Of a stretch of 64,000 bases of DNA, positions 33,467-42,421 are shown one piece after another. The stretch comes from Gorillibacterium timonense. GTDB taxonomy: Bacteria > Bacillota > Bacilli > Paenibacillales > NBRC-103111. Numbering within the stretch: position 1 is the stretch's first letter; the number at the start of each line of letters is the position of its first letter. The position numbers and the translations under genes are program-made. The stretch lies in the NCBI RefSeq assembly GCF_001457415.1, contig NZ_LN881721.1, positions 434,001 through 498,000 on the forward strand. Reading direction: 5' to 3'. The notes beneath the pieces are model-generated. The model had not been told where the DNA came from and ran no database searches. It was given only the letters and a program-made list of their open reading frames with translations.

Positions 33467-34372
33467 TTATACGGCCCGTTTCATGACCGGGATGCAGATG
33501 TCCATCTGCACGAGCCCGTTCTCGTCTCCGGCGCAGCGCTCGTCGTAGTACTCGAATTCGACGCCCTCGATGGTTTGCTCATAGTCGGAATGCGGGAACC
33601 ATTCGGTGTAGATCATGTTCCACGTTTGTTGAATGGATTCGCTGAACTTCTCGCGCGAAACCTTGGGAGTCGTGAACACGGCGTACGTCGCAGCCGGGAA
33701 AGAGCGAAGCACCGTTCCTTCCGGTACTTGGACGGAATCGTCCGCATCGACGCCGATGATGTAGGTGAACTCTCCTGTTGCCATGTTCATGTCCGTGCAG
33801 ATGCCGTATTCACAGTAGTTCCCGGTTGCTTCGTTCAGAACGCGCCCCCAGCCGTTTTGCATATAGTTCTGCCAAAACTTCGGAATCTCCTTGAGGTTGG
33901 CTCCATCCGTGCTGCGGGTAGCGAGCGCGTATCCAAGCACTTGAAAAGCGGGTTTGTCTGTAATGCGGAAGTCCATGCGAATTCCTCCTAAATAGGGATT
34001 TAACCGCTGCTTCAGCACATTTGCCCGACTGTAGGGGGGCGTGTCGATCTGCCGCCTCCGGTACGTTCCAGGCGTCATGCCGAAGAGCTTGCGGAAGGCG
34101 CGGATGAAGGTTTCCTGCGAGCCAAAGCCCGAGTCGAGGGCGATATCCAGCAGCCGGTCGTCCGTGTGCGAGACGCGGTAAGCGGCTTTGGCCAGCTTCC
34201 TCTTGCGAACATAGTCCATGACAGGGATACCCACCATAACGAGAAAGATGCGGTGAAAGTGGTAATCGGAAAAGCCCGCGATCGCCGCAAGCTCCGAGAG
34301 ACTCGGCTGCTCCTCGGCCTGTTCTTCGATATAGTCGATGACCTGTTGAATCCGTTCGGGATACCCGTTCAT
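33467..34372 (-). CDS. AraC family regulator with GyrI-like effector domain
   Basis: 301 residues. Two HTH motifs at the N-terminus (LSELAAIAGFSDYHFHRIFL and LLDIALDSGFGSQETFIRAFRKLFGMTPGTYRR), then a GyrI-like/SOUL-type small-molecule binding domain (about 130-301, FRITDKPAFQVLGYALATRS...). Proteins of this layout (Rob/BmrR-like) sense drugs or lipophilic compounds. Start ATG 34372 is chosen for AAGGAGGG at 6 nt; the longer frame to 34393 includes that ribosome binding site. Confidence 0.9.
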   Translation of the reverse strand: MNGYPERIQQVIDYIEEQAEEQPSLSELAAIAGFSDYHFHRIFLVMVGIPVMDYVRKRKLAKAAYRVSHTDDRLLDIALDSGFGSQETFIRAFRKLFGMTPGTYRRRQIDTPPYSRANVLKQRLNPYLGGIRMDFRITDKPAFQVLGYALATRSTDGANLKEIPKFWQNYMQNGWGRVLNEATGNYCEYGICTDMNMATGEFTYIIGVDADDSVQVPEGTVLRSFPAATYAVFTTPKVSREKFSESIQQTWNMIYTEWFPHSDYEQTIEGVEFEYYDERCAGDENGLVQMDICIPVMKRAV

Positions 34373-34469
34373 CAGCGGCCCTCCTTCCTTCATTAGGATA
34401 ACAAAGGAAACAGATGTTCTCTTGACGTTTTTTGCGGTCTTCGGCGTTTCGTGCTTCGTGCTTTCCTGC

Positions 34470-35708
34470 TCAGATGACCCAGTTGCCGGAGCGGAACAGC
34501 GGCTCGCGGACGCCTTCCGCCGTTTCCCCGTCGATGTCCATCTCCGCCGAACCGATCATAAAGTCGGTATGCACGAGGCTTTGGTTAAAGCCGCGCTGCA
34601 TCAATTCATCCCGGGTGAGTCCCGTTCCGCCTTCGGCGCAGGTGGGGAAGGAGGAGCCGACGGCCAGATGGCAGGAGGCGTTCTCGTCATAGAGGGTGTT
34701 GTAGAAGGTAAGCCCGGACTCGGACACCGGCGACCGATGTGGCACGAGCGCAACTTCTCCCAAATGGGAAGCTCCTTCGTCCGTTGCCATCAGGTTGCGC
34801 AGAATGTCCTCGCCGTGCTCGGCGCGAACGTCCGTAACCTTCCCGTTCGCAAAGGTCAGCGTGAAGTTCTCGATCCGGGCACCGTTGTAGTTAAGCGGCT
34901 TGGTGCTCGTCACATAGCCGGACACATCGTTTCGATCCGGGGCCGTGAACACTTCTTCTGTAGGAATATTCGCTACGAAGGGGACTCCCTTGGCGTTCTT
35001 CTCGCCTGCCGAGATCCACAGATGACCGTCTGGCAGCCCGATCGCCAGCTCGGTGCCAGGGGCTTTGAAGTGCAGACGGCGGTAACGCTTGGCATTCAGA
35101 TAGGTGGACCATTTCTGCAAATGCTCCAGATGCTCCTCCCAAGCGGCCAAAGGGTTTTCCCGATCTGAGCGGGTGAGACGGAAGATCTGTTCCCAGAGCT
35201 TCTCCACCGCTTCCTGCGGGGTAGCTTCCGGGAAGATCTTCGACGCCCAACCTTCATTCGGCACGGTTACGATCGTCCAGCTGACGAGGCTTCCCCGGGT
35301 GTAGGTGCTGAATTCGCGGTTGGCTTCCGCCAACGCCTTGCTCGCCTTCGCAATGCGAGCCGGATCGACTCCTTTGAAGAGATCAGGATCGGTCCCCTTG
35401 ATATACAAAAAAGCCGCTCCCTCCAAAGCCAGCTCCGTCATGCCGGCGGATTTCCAGAGCGGGACGCGGACGAGAGCTTCCTCGGGCGCTTGCTTGTATT
35501 TGATAGCGGTCAAAAGCTCATCCGTCCATTCCACATGGACGTTGCCGGCTCCTGCTTCATAGGCCTTGCGGGCGACGGCGCGGACAAACTCGGCGGCGGT
35601 CAGGGGGGCATTCACGACCAGGGTTTGGCCCGGCTGAATATTGACTCCCGTGCGGACCGCAAGCTCGGCATAGTGCTCCAGGTTTCGTTCAAAGGTTTCG
35701 AGGTTCAT
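34470..35708 (-). CDS. M29 family aminopeptidase (AmpS/PepS type)
   Basis: 412 residues, thermophilic metalloprotease family M29. Visible patterns: LAVRTGVNIQPGQTLVVNAPL at the N-terminus, HVEWTDE, and in the C-terminal metal-binding half EEVFTAPDRNDVSGYVTSTKPL, LGEVALVPHRSPVS, NTLYDENASCHLAVGSSFP and HTDFMIGS, which hold the usual Glu, His and Asp ligands. It removes N-terminal residues from peptides in the cytoplasm. A MITE-like element lies 31 bp upstream of the start. Confidence 0.93.
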   Translation of the reverse strand: MNLETFERNLEHYAELAVRTGVNIQPGQTLVVNAPLTAAEFVRAVARKAYEAGAGNVHVEWTDELLTAIKYKQAPEEALVRVPLWKSAGMTELALEGAAFLYIKGTDPDLFKGVDPARIAKASKALAEANREFSTYTRGSLVSWTIVTVPNEGWASKIFPEATPQEAVEKLWEQIFRLTRSDRENPLAAWEEHLEHLQKWSTYLNAKRYRRLHFKAPGTELAIGLPDGHLWISAGEKNAKGVPFVANIPTEEVFTAPDRNDVSGYVTSTKPLNYNGARIENFTLTFANGKVTDVRAEHGEDILRNLMATDEGASHLGEVALVPHRSPVSESGLTFYNTLYDENASCHLAVGSSFPTCAEGGTGLTRDELMQRGFNQSLVHTDFMIGSAEMDIDGETAEGVREPLFRSGNWVI

Positions 35709-35739
35709 CTTTCGGATTCCTTTCCTTAGCGAATTGGTC

Positions 35740-35836
35740 TAGTACGCAGTCAGCTTAACAACCGTGGTCTCCGCACAACTTCTCATACCCATTGACGCTG
35801 ATTCATATTCACACGATTAGGGCTGACAGCGTACTA
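35740..35836. repeat. MITE-like element C (TAGTAC inverted ends)
   Basis: 97 bp with 15-bp terminal inverted repeats, 14 of 15 matching (TAGTACGCAGTCAGC / GCTGACAGCGTACTA). Its inner part (ACTTCTCATACC..ATTGACGC) is the reverse complement of that in the two elements at 42356-42515. No coding capacity. It lies upstream of the M29 gene. Confidence 0.8.
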
Positions 35837-35967
35837 TGCAGGCTTTAATCTTCCCCTTTATACCTTGTCCAACACTTTCTGTCAAACAGATACCCCCCGA
35901 AACGAGAAACCGGCTCCGAACTCTATGTGCATACCTACTAAACGTGAGAAAGGAGGAAGATTGGCTT

Positions 35968-36168
35968 ATGTCCGCGATGTATGAAAATCTCCATCAGGAC
36001 TTTTCCTCGCTCGATGGCAAGATGGAACTTCTTGAAAAGAAGCTGGCAGAATTGGAAAGCGCCTTTCTGTTTCTCGATTTTCTTGCCGCCGGCGGCCTTG
36101 ATCCGAATGAGAAGGAAGCATCTCCGTCCAAAACGGCCCCGTTGAGTCCGAACAATCCGAATGAATGA
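35968..36168 (+). CDS. Small protein with coiled-coil, function unknown
   Basis: 66 residues. A heptad-like helix LDGKMELLEKKLAELESAFLFL is followed by a Pro/Asn/Ser-rich tail. ATG 35968 follows AAGGAGG (11 nt). The terminator at 36195 supports a real transcript. The frame is open upstream to 35836 but without a better start. Confidence 0.5.
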   Translation: MSAMYENLHQDFSSLDGKMELLEKKLAELESAFLFLDFLAAGGLDPNEKEASPSKTAPLSPNNPNE

Positions 36169-36194
36169 TTTTTCTTCTTAATACTAAATAAGAC

Positions 36195-36242
36195 AAGCCG
36201 TTTCCATGCCCCGAACATCCGGGGAAGGAAACGGCTTTTTAA
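36195..36242. terminator. Bidirectional terminator
   Basis: AAGCCGTTTCC / GGAAACGGCTT (36195-36205, 36227-36237) with an inner CCCCG/CGGGG stem and T run; between convergent genes. Confidence 0.88.
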
Positions 36243-36267
36243 ATGAAAGCAGCCTCGCATCGCGGGG

Positions 36268-37731
36268 CTATTTGGTTAGGCGCTTGACGGCACCGGCTCC
36301 CGTGTCGAGGAGAAGCCGGACCCCATAGACGGCCATGATGAGCAGCATCAGATCGAAGCAGACATTGAAGAGGAACAGATGCTTACCGAGATCTGCCTCT
36401 CCGTCGCCGAGAATCGGAATCGCCAGGGAGAAGGCCGCAACGGCTGCGATCAGGAGAAACACCTCAAGGGATATTCGCAAGCGGCGGTCCCGGGTGCGTA
36501 TGTAGTGGAAGAGGATAACGGCGATATAGCAGGCGAAGACGAGGGAAATGAAGCCAAACGTATGGGGTAGGTGATTCCTCTTGAACTCGCTCCACGCACT
36601 GAAGGTATAAGCGAGGGTGCCGGGCGGTTTACCGACGCTCTTCTCATAGTTTCCCAAGTAGTACGGGCGGACCGCCATGCCGCTCTCCGCTGCCCGCTCC
36701 AGCTTCTGGAGGAATCTCTCGGGATGGGTGGCGTAGAAGCGCAGGATGTCCATATGGCTGATGACGTCATAGACCTCCCGATGCAGCCGGGGGTCATCCT
36801 GCGGAATGGCCGTTCCCGTCTGGAAGTAGTTCGTACCGGCCAGCACGGCCAGATCGGTCGGCAAGCCGAGTGCCTCGAGGTCCTTCTCGGGTTGCGGAGA
36901 ATCCTTAAGCACCCCGTAGAACACGGTCTGATACAGGTTGATCTGCTTGAGCCCGCCGGGAGCTACGCTGTACATCAGAATGGAGATACAGACGAGAACA
37001 GCGGCTCCGCCGTAGGCGAGCTTTCGCCAGGCTTTATCTGGCTTCAGCCTTGCGAAGCGCATGCCGAGAAGCGCGAAGGCGACCCCGACCGGTGCGTTCT
37101 GAATCTTGGTGCACGCCAATATGGCGGCTGCCACATAGAAGCAGGCGAGCAGGCGAGAGGATGCCTGTTCCGTGCGTGCGATAGCATAAGCGAGCGCTGT
37201 GGTTAAGATCAAGAAGATCAGGGCGACCGGCTCTCCGAAGAGGGAGTTGAAATAAGCCAGATACCCGATATCAAGAAACACGAATGAGAGCGCCGCAACG
37301 AGGAATGCATTCGCCGTCGCCGAGCGGGTTTTGCCGTATTTTACAGCAAGGACAAGAGCTGCCGCCATGAAGGCAAAATAAAGTGCGGAGAGTACCCGAA
37401 TGTCGAACAAGCCGCCGAAGAGCCTTCCTGCCATTCCAGCGATATAGAGAAAAGGAAGCTGAGAGGAGGCGTACCCTCCGATATGGAAGCCGTCAAATGC
37501 ATAGCTGGCGTGAGAATACCGGTAATATCGATCCTCATGCGATTCTCCCGCATCGGCGTACTGGAGCCCTCCCGCACCCATGACGCGGGCGAAATCTCCG
37601 TTGTCGGCAACGCCGATAACGGGTGAGCGCAGCAGTAGGACGGCGTAGAGAATAACCGCAGCGATCAGCATCCAGGTTTCAGAGCGTTTCAAAAGAGGCA
37701 GCAACCTGCCAGATAGCCATTTGTTGTTCAT
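36268..37731 (-). CDS. Polytopic membrane protein, possible GT-C type glycosyltransferase
   Basis: 487 residues with about 10-11 membrane segments. After the first helix comes an extracytoplasmic VIGVADNGDFARVM, an acidic pair in the first loop, followed by a long loop (DAGESHEDRYYRYSHASYAFDGF) as in GT-C glycosyltransferases using lipid-linked sugars. A second large outer loop lies around residues 265-375. No close family is recognised. ATG 37731 is chosen with AGAAGG upstream. It would act in cell-envelope glycan synthesis if the inference holds. Confidence 0.6.
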   Translation of the reverse strand: MNNKWLSGRLLPLLKRSETWMLIAAVILYAVLLLRSPVIGVADNGDFARVMGAGGLQYADAGESHEDRYYRYSHASYAFDGFHIGGYASSQLPFLYIAGMAGRLFGGLFDIRVLSALYFAFMAAALVLAVKYGKTRSATANAFLVAALSFVFLDIGYLAYFNSLFGEPVALIFLILTTALAYAIARTEQASSRLLACFYVAAAILACTKIQNAPVGVAFALLGMRFARLKPDKAWRKLAYGGAAVLVCISILMYSVAPGGLKQINLYQTVFYGVLKDSPQPEKDLEALGLPTDLAVLAGTNYFQTGTAIPQDDPRLHREVYDVISHMDILRFYATHPERFLQKLERAAESGMAVRPYYLGNYEKSVGKPPGTLAYTFSAWSEFKRNHLPHTFGFISLVFACYIAVILFHYIRTRDRRLRISLEVFLLIAAVAAFSLAIPILGDGEADLGKHLFLFNVCFDLMLLIMAVYGVRLLLDTGAGAVKRLTK

Positions 37732-37987
37732 GATCAACCTTCTTAAATGAAAATGATAGTGAAACCTTTCTTATTCTAGCGGATGGAAGGCAAAAAACCA
37801 AATTGGGCAGAGAAAATGACGGCACAGACCGAGGGGATCAAGGACAAGGCTCTTTGCGGCAGCGCGAGGGTGCATGGCAAAATAATCCGAAAGTTGTAAT
37901 CGAAATGTAATGCAAACGTAAATGGCCATTAACCTCAAATTCGACAAAACCTACTACAATAGAAGTAAGCTTTAGAATATTCAGATA

Positions 37988-38053
37988 ATTCACCGGGTGC
38001 AAAGTCTCGGGTTTGTCCGCCTCAAGACCCGTTTCCGCTGCTCAGGGTTGAAT
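37988..38053 (+). ncRNA. Possible structured 5' leader RNA of the alpha/beta hydrolase gene
   Basis: A closing stem (ATTCACC 37988-37994 with GGTTGAAT 38046-38053, one bulge) encloses GGGTGCAAAGTCT, an 8-bp hairpin (CGGGTTTG with CAAGACCCG, one bulged G, 7-nt loop) and TTTCCGCTGCTCA. The ribosome binding site follows 20 nt later. The GCAAAG loop recalls GEMM riboswitches, but the other half of that motif is missing. Class unknown. The remaining 345-bp gap (37738-38082) shows no gene. Confidence 0.4.
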
Positions 38054-38082
38054 AGAGTTTTTGAAGGAAGGAAGGAAGAATC

Positions 38083-39123
38083 ATGAGCACAACGGAAGCC
38101 TCTTTGGCCATTTTCCCAACATCATTGGATGGAAGCGCATTCATAAATGCGCCCGTTCTTCGCCCAACCCGGTCGCTCATCCGGCGCATGAAGTTGATTC
38201 TGATCCTTCTCTTGGTCGGAACGATTCTTGCCGCAAGCGCGCTCGTTGGTTTCTATGCGTATATTTTGTACCGGCTTCAGAAGCCGCCGGTTCCGAACCT
38301 CGGTTCGAATCCCTGGAAGGCGATCGGGCTTACCTACAGCGATGTGGAGTTTCCGAGCGCCAACGGCAAGACCCGAGTCGATGGGTGGTATATTCCGGGG
38401 GCATCCCGCAACACGGTCATTCTCTCGCATGGCTATGGGGGAAACCGAGAGGAGCCGTGGATTCCCCTCTATCAGATCGCCAAGGTGCTGCACAACAACA
38501 GGTTTAATGTCCTAATGTTCGATTACAGCTTTGTGCGGCCGGAGCATTACGTTACCGGAGGGATACAGGAATCCTCGGAGCTTCGGGGAGCGATCAGCCT
38601 GGTCAAGGAGCTCGGTGACGAGCAGATCTACATTTGGGGCTTCTCCATGGGCGCCGGAACCGCTCTCCAGACCGCTCTAGTGGACTCTCATGATATCAAT
38701 GGAATGATTCTCGACAGCACCTTCATCATGGATTCCGACGCCGTCTACCAGAATGTGAAGCAGAAGCTCAATCGTCTACCTCGATTCCCTTCCGTATTCA
38801 TGTTGAACCTGCTGTCTCCGATCTATACCGGTTACAGCATCAAGCAGGTCCCGATCAATCAGGTGAAGAGCACCAAATACCAGATGCCGCTCTTCCTCGT
38901 ACACGGGGAACAAGACAAAGTTGCCCCGATCGCCAGCGTCGTCTCCTTCTATGAGGAGCAAAAGGATTATCCCGGGACCGAGCTGTGGATGATTCCGGAC
39001 GGGCAGCACGAATTCATTTATAAGTACCATCAGGAGGAATACATGAAGCGAGCCATCAAATTCCTCTATGACAGCGTTCATCAAGCGAATCTCTCCAAGT
39101 CGCAGAAGCTGCTTTCTGTATAA
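38083..39123 (+). CDS. Membrane-anchored alpha/beta hydrolase
   Basis: 346 residues. An N-terminal membrane segment (about 36-62) is followed by an alpha/beta hydrolase domain: oxyanion region VILSHGYGGNREEPW, nucleophile Ser in WGFSMGAGTA, acid Asp in LVHGEQDKVAP and His in PDGQHEF. It resembles the YqkD/FrsA-like serine hydrolases (esterase or peptidase). The ribosome binding site is GGAAGGAAGG. It is preceded by a 66-nt structured leader candidate, so expression may be post-transcriptionally controlled. Confidence 0.85.
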   Translation: MSTTEASLAIFPTSLDGSAFINAPVLRPTRSLIRRMKLILILLLVGTILAASALVGFYAYILYRLQKPPVPNLGSNPWKAIGLTYSDVEFPSANGKTRVDGWYIPGASRNTVILSHGYGGNREEPWIPLYQIAKVLHNNRFNVLMFDYSFVRPEHYVTGGIQESSELRGAISLVKELGDEQIYIWGFSMGAGTALQTALVDSHDINGMILDSTFIMDSDAVYQNVKQKLNRLPRFPSVFMLNLLSPIYTGYSIKQVPINQVKSTKYQMPLFLVHGEQDKVAPIASVVSFYEEQKDYPGTELWMIPDGQHEFIYKYHQEEYMKRAIKFLYDSVHQANLSKSQKLLSV

Positions 39124-39173
39124 ATGCGAGAATGCCTCTAAACGCGATCACGACTGCGATAACTCCCCATATG

Positions 39174-39222
39174 AAAAAGCGGAAGGAACCGGCTTGGCTT
39201 GCCGGACTCCTTCCGCTTTTTT
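39174..39222. terminator. Bidirectional terminator
   Basis: AAAAAGCGGAAGGA / TCCTTCCGCTTTTT arms with an inner CCGGC/GCCGG stem; between the hydrolase gene and the convergent small gene. Confidence 0.9.
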
Positions 39223-39246
39223 GCGGCCATTACGATTCGAAAAGGT

Positions 39247-39444
39247 TTATTTGCGTAAATTCAGCTTGTCGATCATCTTGTTCTGTTCGTCGACCATGCG
39301 GCTCTTGAAGCTTCGGGATTCCTGAAACACCTGTCGGCTGGAGTTCGAGCCGCTCACCTCGGTCACGAAATCCCGTAGGCGGCTGTCTAGTGGCGGAGTG
39401 GCTGGCTTCTGACGCGACAACGAGTAGTAATCCGGCTTGTCCAT
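39247..39444 (-). CDS. Small hydrophilic protein, function unknown
   Basis: 65 residues, charged, no hydrophobic segment (starts MDKPDYYSLSRQ, ends EQNKMIDKLNLRK). The start is preceded by AAGGAGG at 11 nt and the gene ends 24 bp from a strong terminator, so it is likely translated. No family recognised. Confidence 0.5.
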   Translation of the reverse strand: MDKPDYYSLSRQKPATPPLDSRLRDFVTEVSGSNSSRQVFQESRSFKSRMVDEQNKMIDKLNLRK

Positions 39445-39649
39445 CTTCGCTTGTTCCTCCTTAGACTTAAGAATAGACTCTCATTTACCCTTTCTGGAGA
39501 GGAATGAAACAATGAAAATGGCTTGTTTCTGAAAAAGTAAGTGAAAATAATCACTTCTTCATGAAGAATTCATGAAAATCTCACACATTGTCCATTCAAC
39601 TGTAACAAAAAAAGGCAAAAAGATCGTTTCAAAGCGGTTTTTTCTGTTA

Positions 39650-39681
39650 TATAATTAGGCAAGTGATAATGATTATCATTA
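39650..39681 (+). promoter_or_regulatory. Fur box overlapping the feo promoter
   Basis: TATAAT (39650-39655) followed by TGATAAT-G-ATTATCA (39664-39678), a perfect 7-1-7 Fur box. Fe-loaded Fur would cover the start of transcription, so the feo operon should be induced by iron limitation. The rest of the 260-bp gap upstream shows no gene. Confidence 0.9.
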
Positions 39682-39712
39682 AACATAATCTGCAGCAAAG
39701 AGGATGATGGTG

Positions 39713-39940
39713 ATGAACTTAACCCAGATTTCAGTTGGCAATAAAGTCCGGATTACCGATCTGGCGGCTGTAAACCGTCTTGTCCGCCGTCGGCTAATCG
39801 ATCTCGGAATCATGGAAGGAACCCTGGTTCAGATTAAGAAGACACTGCCCTTCGGAGGACCTTACACCATTGAAGCCTGCGGACAACGAATCGCCATCCG
39901 GAAGAAGGAAGCGGCACATATTCGGGTGGAAGCGGCATGA
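39713..39940 (+). CDS. feoA: Ferrous iron transport protein A
   Basis: 75 residues, SH3-like FeoA: VRITDLAAVNRLVRRRLIDLGIMEGTLVQIKKTLPFGGPY is the typical core. It is a small cytoplasmic partner of FeoB. ATG 39713 is chosen for AGAGG at 9 nt; ATGs at 39704 and 39707 are in frame too. Stop overlaps the feoB start (ATGA). Confidence 0.93.
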   Translation: MNLTQISVGNKVRITDLAAVNRLVRRRLIDLGIMEGTLVQIKKTLPFGGPYTIEACGQRIAIRKKEAAHIRVEAA

Positions 39941-41946
39941 TGCAAATAGCGCTCGCGGGTAACCCGAACACGGGTAAAAGTTCCCTCTTCAATATTCTCA
40001 CCGGTTCCTACGAATACGTGGGCAACTGGACCGGGGTCACCATTGAGAAAAAGGTGGGCCTGCTCAAGAACAAGCAAGGCTACCTGATCGACCTCCCCGG
40101 AATCTATTCCGTCAATCCCCTCTCCAAGGACGAGGGAGTTACCGCCAACTTTCTCCTTCACGAAACCTTCTCTTTGATCTTGAATGTGGTGGATGCCTCG
40201 CAGCTTGAACGGAACCTGAACCTCTCGATTCAACTGCTCGAATTCGGCAAACCGATGGTCATCGGCCTGAACATGGTCGATGTGGCCAAGCAGCAAGGGA
40301 TGGATATCGACTTCGCAAAACTCGGAAGTCTGCTCGGGGTACCGGTTTCACCTGTCGTCGCCCGAACGGGTAAAGGGGTGGACGACCTCCTGAATCGAGT
40401 GATGGGCAAGGATACCGATGCGGCCTTCCCCTTCAAAATCGATTACGGCGAAACCGTGGAGAAGGCAATCGAGGAACTGGCGCACAAATTGCCAGAAGGA
40501 CTGGAAGCGAACAAGCGCTGGCTGGCCATTCAGCTTTTTGAAGGCAATGAAGTCGTATCCACTTATCTGGAGAAATTCATCGAGAAGAGCTGGCTGAAGG
40601 ACTTGTACGGCAGGACGGAAGAAGCGGCCGCCAAGCATACGGGAATCAAGCTGCTTCCTCAGGTCATTCGACAGCGGCGCTCGGAGGTCATTGAAGGCAT
40701 CCTTCATCAAGCGGTCACGCGTACCAAAGAACAGGATCAAACCTTCTCCGACCGGATCGACCGGATTGTGACCAACCGGTTTCTGGGCATTCCGATCTTC
40801 ATGGCCTTCATGTATTTGACCTTTAAATTGACATTCGAATGGCTGGGCAATCCGCTGTCTGATCTGCTGGACGGCTTCATCGGCGGAACGCTCACCGATT
40901 GGATAGCTTCTCTGCTCGACAAGGTGAATGCGACCGCCTTCGTCCATGCTCTGGTATTGGACGGGATCGTCGCAGGCGTCGGGGGCGTGTTGGTCTTCGC
41001 TCCTCAGATCTTCATCCTGTTCCTGATCATCTCCTTCATCGAGGATTCCGGCTACATGGCCCGAATCGCAACCGTTATGGATAAGCTGATGGAGCATATC
41101 GGCCTGAACGGTAAAGCCTTCATCCCGCTCATCATCGGGTTTGGCTGCAATGTGCCAGGCGTCATGGCGGCTCGTTCGATCGAACGGCCGAATGAACGGC
41201 TCCTGACCATTCTGCTCACGCCGCTCATGTCCTGCTCCGCCCGCCTGCCGGTTTACATTCTGTTTGGCGGTGCGTTCTTCGCCGGCAATCAAGGCGCGAT
41301 CGTGTTCTCTCTGTATATTCTGGGCATCGTCGTCGCCCTCTTGATCGCCAAGCTGTTCTCTTCGACGATTTTGAAGCAAGAGGGAGGCTCGATGTTCGTC
41401 GTCGAGCTGCCGCCTTACCGCATTCCACAGTGGCAGACCCTCGCCCGTAGCACCTGGGAGAAGGGGAAAGGCTTCCTCAAGAAAGCCGGTACCTTCATCT
41501 TCGGAGGCTCGGTGCTCATCTGGCTGCTCTCGTACACGGGACCCGGCGGTGTTGATGTAGCGATGGACGATAGCTTCCTCGCGATGATCGGCGGGGTTAT
41601 CGCTCCTCTGCTTCATCCGATCGGCTTTGGCACCTGGCAGGCCGGAGCTTCGCTGCTCACCGGCTTCGCAGCCAAAGAAGTCGTGGTATCCACGATGGCG
41701 ATCATCTACTCCGTTTCGGATGAAGGACTCAGCGGCGTTCTGATGGGCCAATACACAGCGCTTCAGGCCTACAGCTTCATGGTATTCATTCTGTTGTACA
41801 TCCCTTGCCTGGCTACAGTGGGTGTTATCAAGAAGGAGACCAACTCCTCCAAGTGGACCTGGTTTTCGATGGGCTACTCGCTCGTCATTGCTTATATCCT
41901 CAGTCTGGTGATTTATCAGGGCGGTAAGCTTCTTGGTCTCGGTTAA
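39937..41946 (+). CDS. feoB: Ferrous iron transporter B
   Basis: 669 residues. N-terminal G domain with G1 GNPNTGKSSLF, G3 DLPGIYS and G4 NMVD; then a spacer and the membrane part with Gate motifs (GFGCNVPGVMAARSIE and FAAKEVVVSTM). It imports Fe(II), driven or gated by GTP. A complete protein of usual length (about 660-770), coupled to feoA by ATGA overlap. Confidence 0.96.
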   Translation: MMQIALAGNPNTGKSSLFNILTGSYEYVGNWTGVTIEKKVGLLKNKQGYLIDLPGIYSVNPLSKDEGVTANFLLHETFSLILNVVDASQLERNLNLSIQLLEFGKPMVIGLNMVDVAKQQGMDIDFAKLGSLLGVPVSPVVARTGKGVDDLLNRVMGKDTDAAFPFKIDYGETVEKAIEELAHKLPEGLEANKRWLAIQLFEGNEVVSTYLEKFIEKSWLKDLYGRTEEAAAKHTGIKLLPQVIRQRRSEVIEGILHQAVTRTKEQDQTFSDRIDRIVTNRFLGIPIFMAFMYLTFKLTFEWLGNPLSDLLDGFIGGTLTDWIASLLDKVNATAFVHALVLDGIVAGVGGVLVFAPQIFILFLIISFIEDSGYMARIATVMDKLMEHIGLNGKAFIPLIIGFGCNVPGVMAARSIERPNERLLTILLTPLMSCSARLPVYILFGGAFFAGNQGAIVFSLYILGIVVALLIAKLFSSTILKQEGGSMFVVELPPYRIPQWQTLARSTWEKGKGFLKKAGTFIFGGSVLIWLLSYTGPGGVDVAMDDSFLAMIGGVIAPLLHPIGFGTWQAGASLLTGFAAKEVVVSTMAIIYSVSDEGLSGVLMGQYTALQAYSFMVFILLYIPCLATVGVIKKETNSSKWTWFSMGYSLVIAYILSLVIYQGGKLLGLG

Positions 41947-41982
41947 CCGCTCGTTTACTAAGCTCGGAAAGGAAGTGGAGAT

Positions 41983-42162
41983 ATGATAGTCAGCATCGCA
42001 CTCGTCGCAGCCATTTTCGGCTATGCCGCTTGGACTCTCCGCCGTCATGTCCTTAAGAGCAAGCAAGGCAAGTGCTCCGGATGTTCCTTAGGCGACTCTT
42101 GCGCCTCTTCATCCTGTTGCAGCACAGAGCCTTCCTCTCATACCCCGTCGACGCCCCTCTAA
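41983..42162 (+). CDS. FeoB-associated Cys-rich membrane protein
   Basis: 59 residues. One membrane segment (MIVSIALVAAIFGYAAWTL) then a basic stretch RRHVLKSKQGK and a Cys-rich tail CSGCSLGDSC...CC. This is the layout of PF12669 (FeoB-associated) proteins, thought to assist FeoB. It is 36 nt downstream of feoB with GGAAGTGGAG upstream, before the operon terminator. Confidence 0.85.
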   Translation: MIVSIALVAAIFGYAAWTLRRHVLKSKQGKCSGCSLGDSCASSSCCSTEPSSHTPSTPL

Positions 42163-42182
42163 GCGTTATGGGTGTTTTCCAG

Positions 42183-42237
42183 AAAGCCGAGCATAGAGGC
42201 TGCCCTGTACCGGGCGGCTTTCATGCTCGGCTTTTTT
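42183..42237 (+). terminator. Terminator of the feo operon
   Basis: AAAGCCGAGCAT / ATGCTCGGCTTT arms with an inner GGCTGCCC/GGGCGGC(T) stem, then TTTTTT. Confidence 0.9.
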
Positions 42238-42328
42238 ATGCAAGTGGAGCCGGCCCACAGCCCGCAAAGGAAGAGAACTCTTCTTATCCCCCTTTTGCCG
42301 GGTGCTCATGAACGGATAGGGCAGGCTA

Positions 42329-42337
42329 TGCTATAAT
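42329..42337 (+). promoter_or_regulatory. Extended -10 promoter before the DUF4253 gene
   Basis: TGC-TATAAT at 42329-42337. The -35 region is weak (TGAACG). The two MITE-like elements lie between this and the start codon, so they would sit in a long 5' leader. Confidence 0.4.
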
Positions 42338-42355
42338 GGAAAAAGTTATTTGTGT

Positions 42356-42421
42356 TAGTACTCTGTCAATCGGTATGAGAAGTGGCACGATAACCAAGAG
42401 TTTTGAGTTGACAGCGTACTA
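42356..42421. repeat. MITE-like element A
   Basis: 66 bp with 14-bp inverted ends, 13 of 14 matching (TAGTACTCTGTCAA / TTGACAGCGTACTA). It shares its inner sequence TCAATCGGTATGAGAAGTGG and CACGATAACCA with element B, which follows immediately and shares the TA at 42420-42421. It lacks the left inner part of B. Confidence 0.85.

Noticed and set aside
37988..38053. Identification of this leader as a GEMM c-di-GMP riboswitch
   Set aside because: GCAAAG and a following hairpin are present, but the upstream GCAAACC half and its tetraloop helix are missing.
40348..42066. Long minus-strand frame (572 codons) opposite feoB
   Set aside because: Shadow of feoB; composition is typical of antisense frames and no motif is present.
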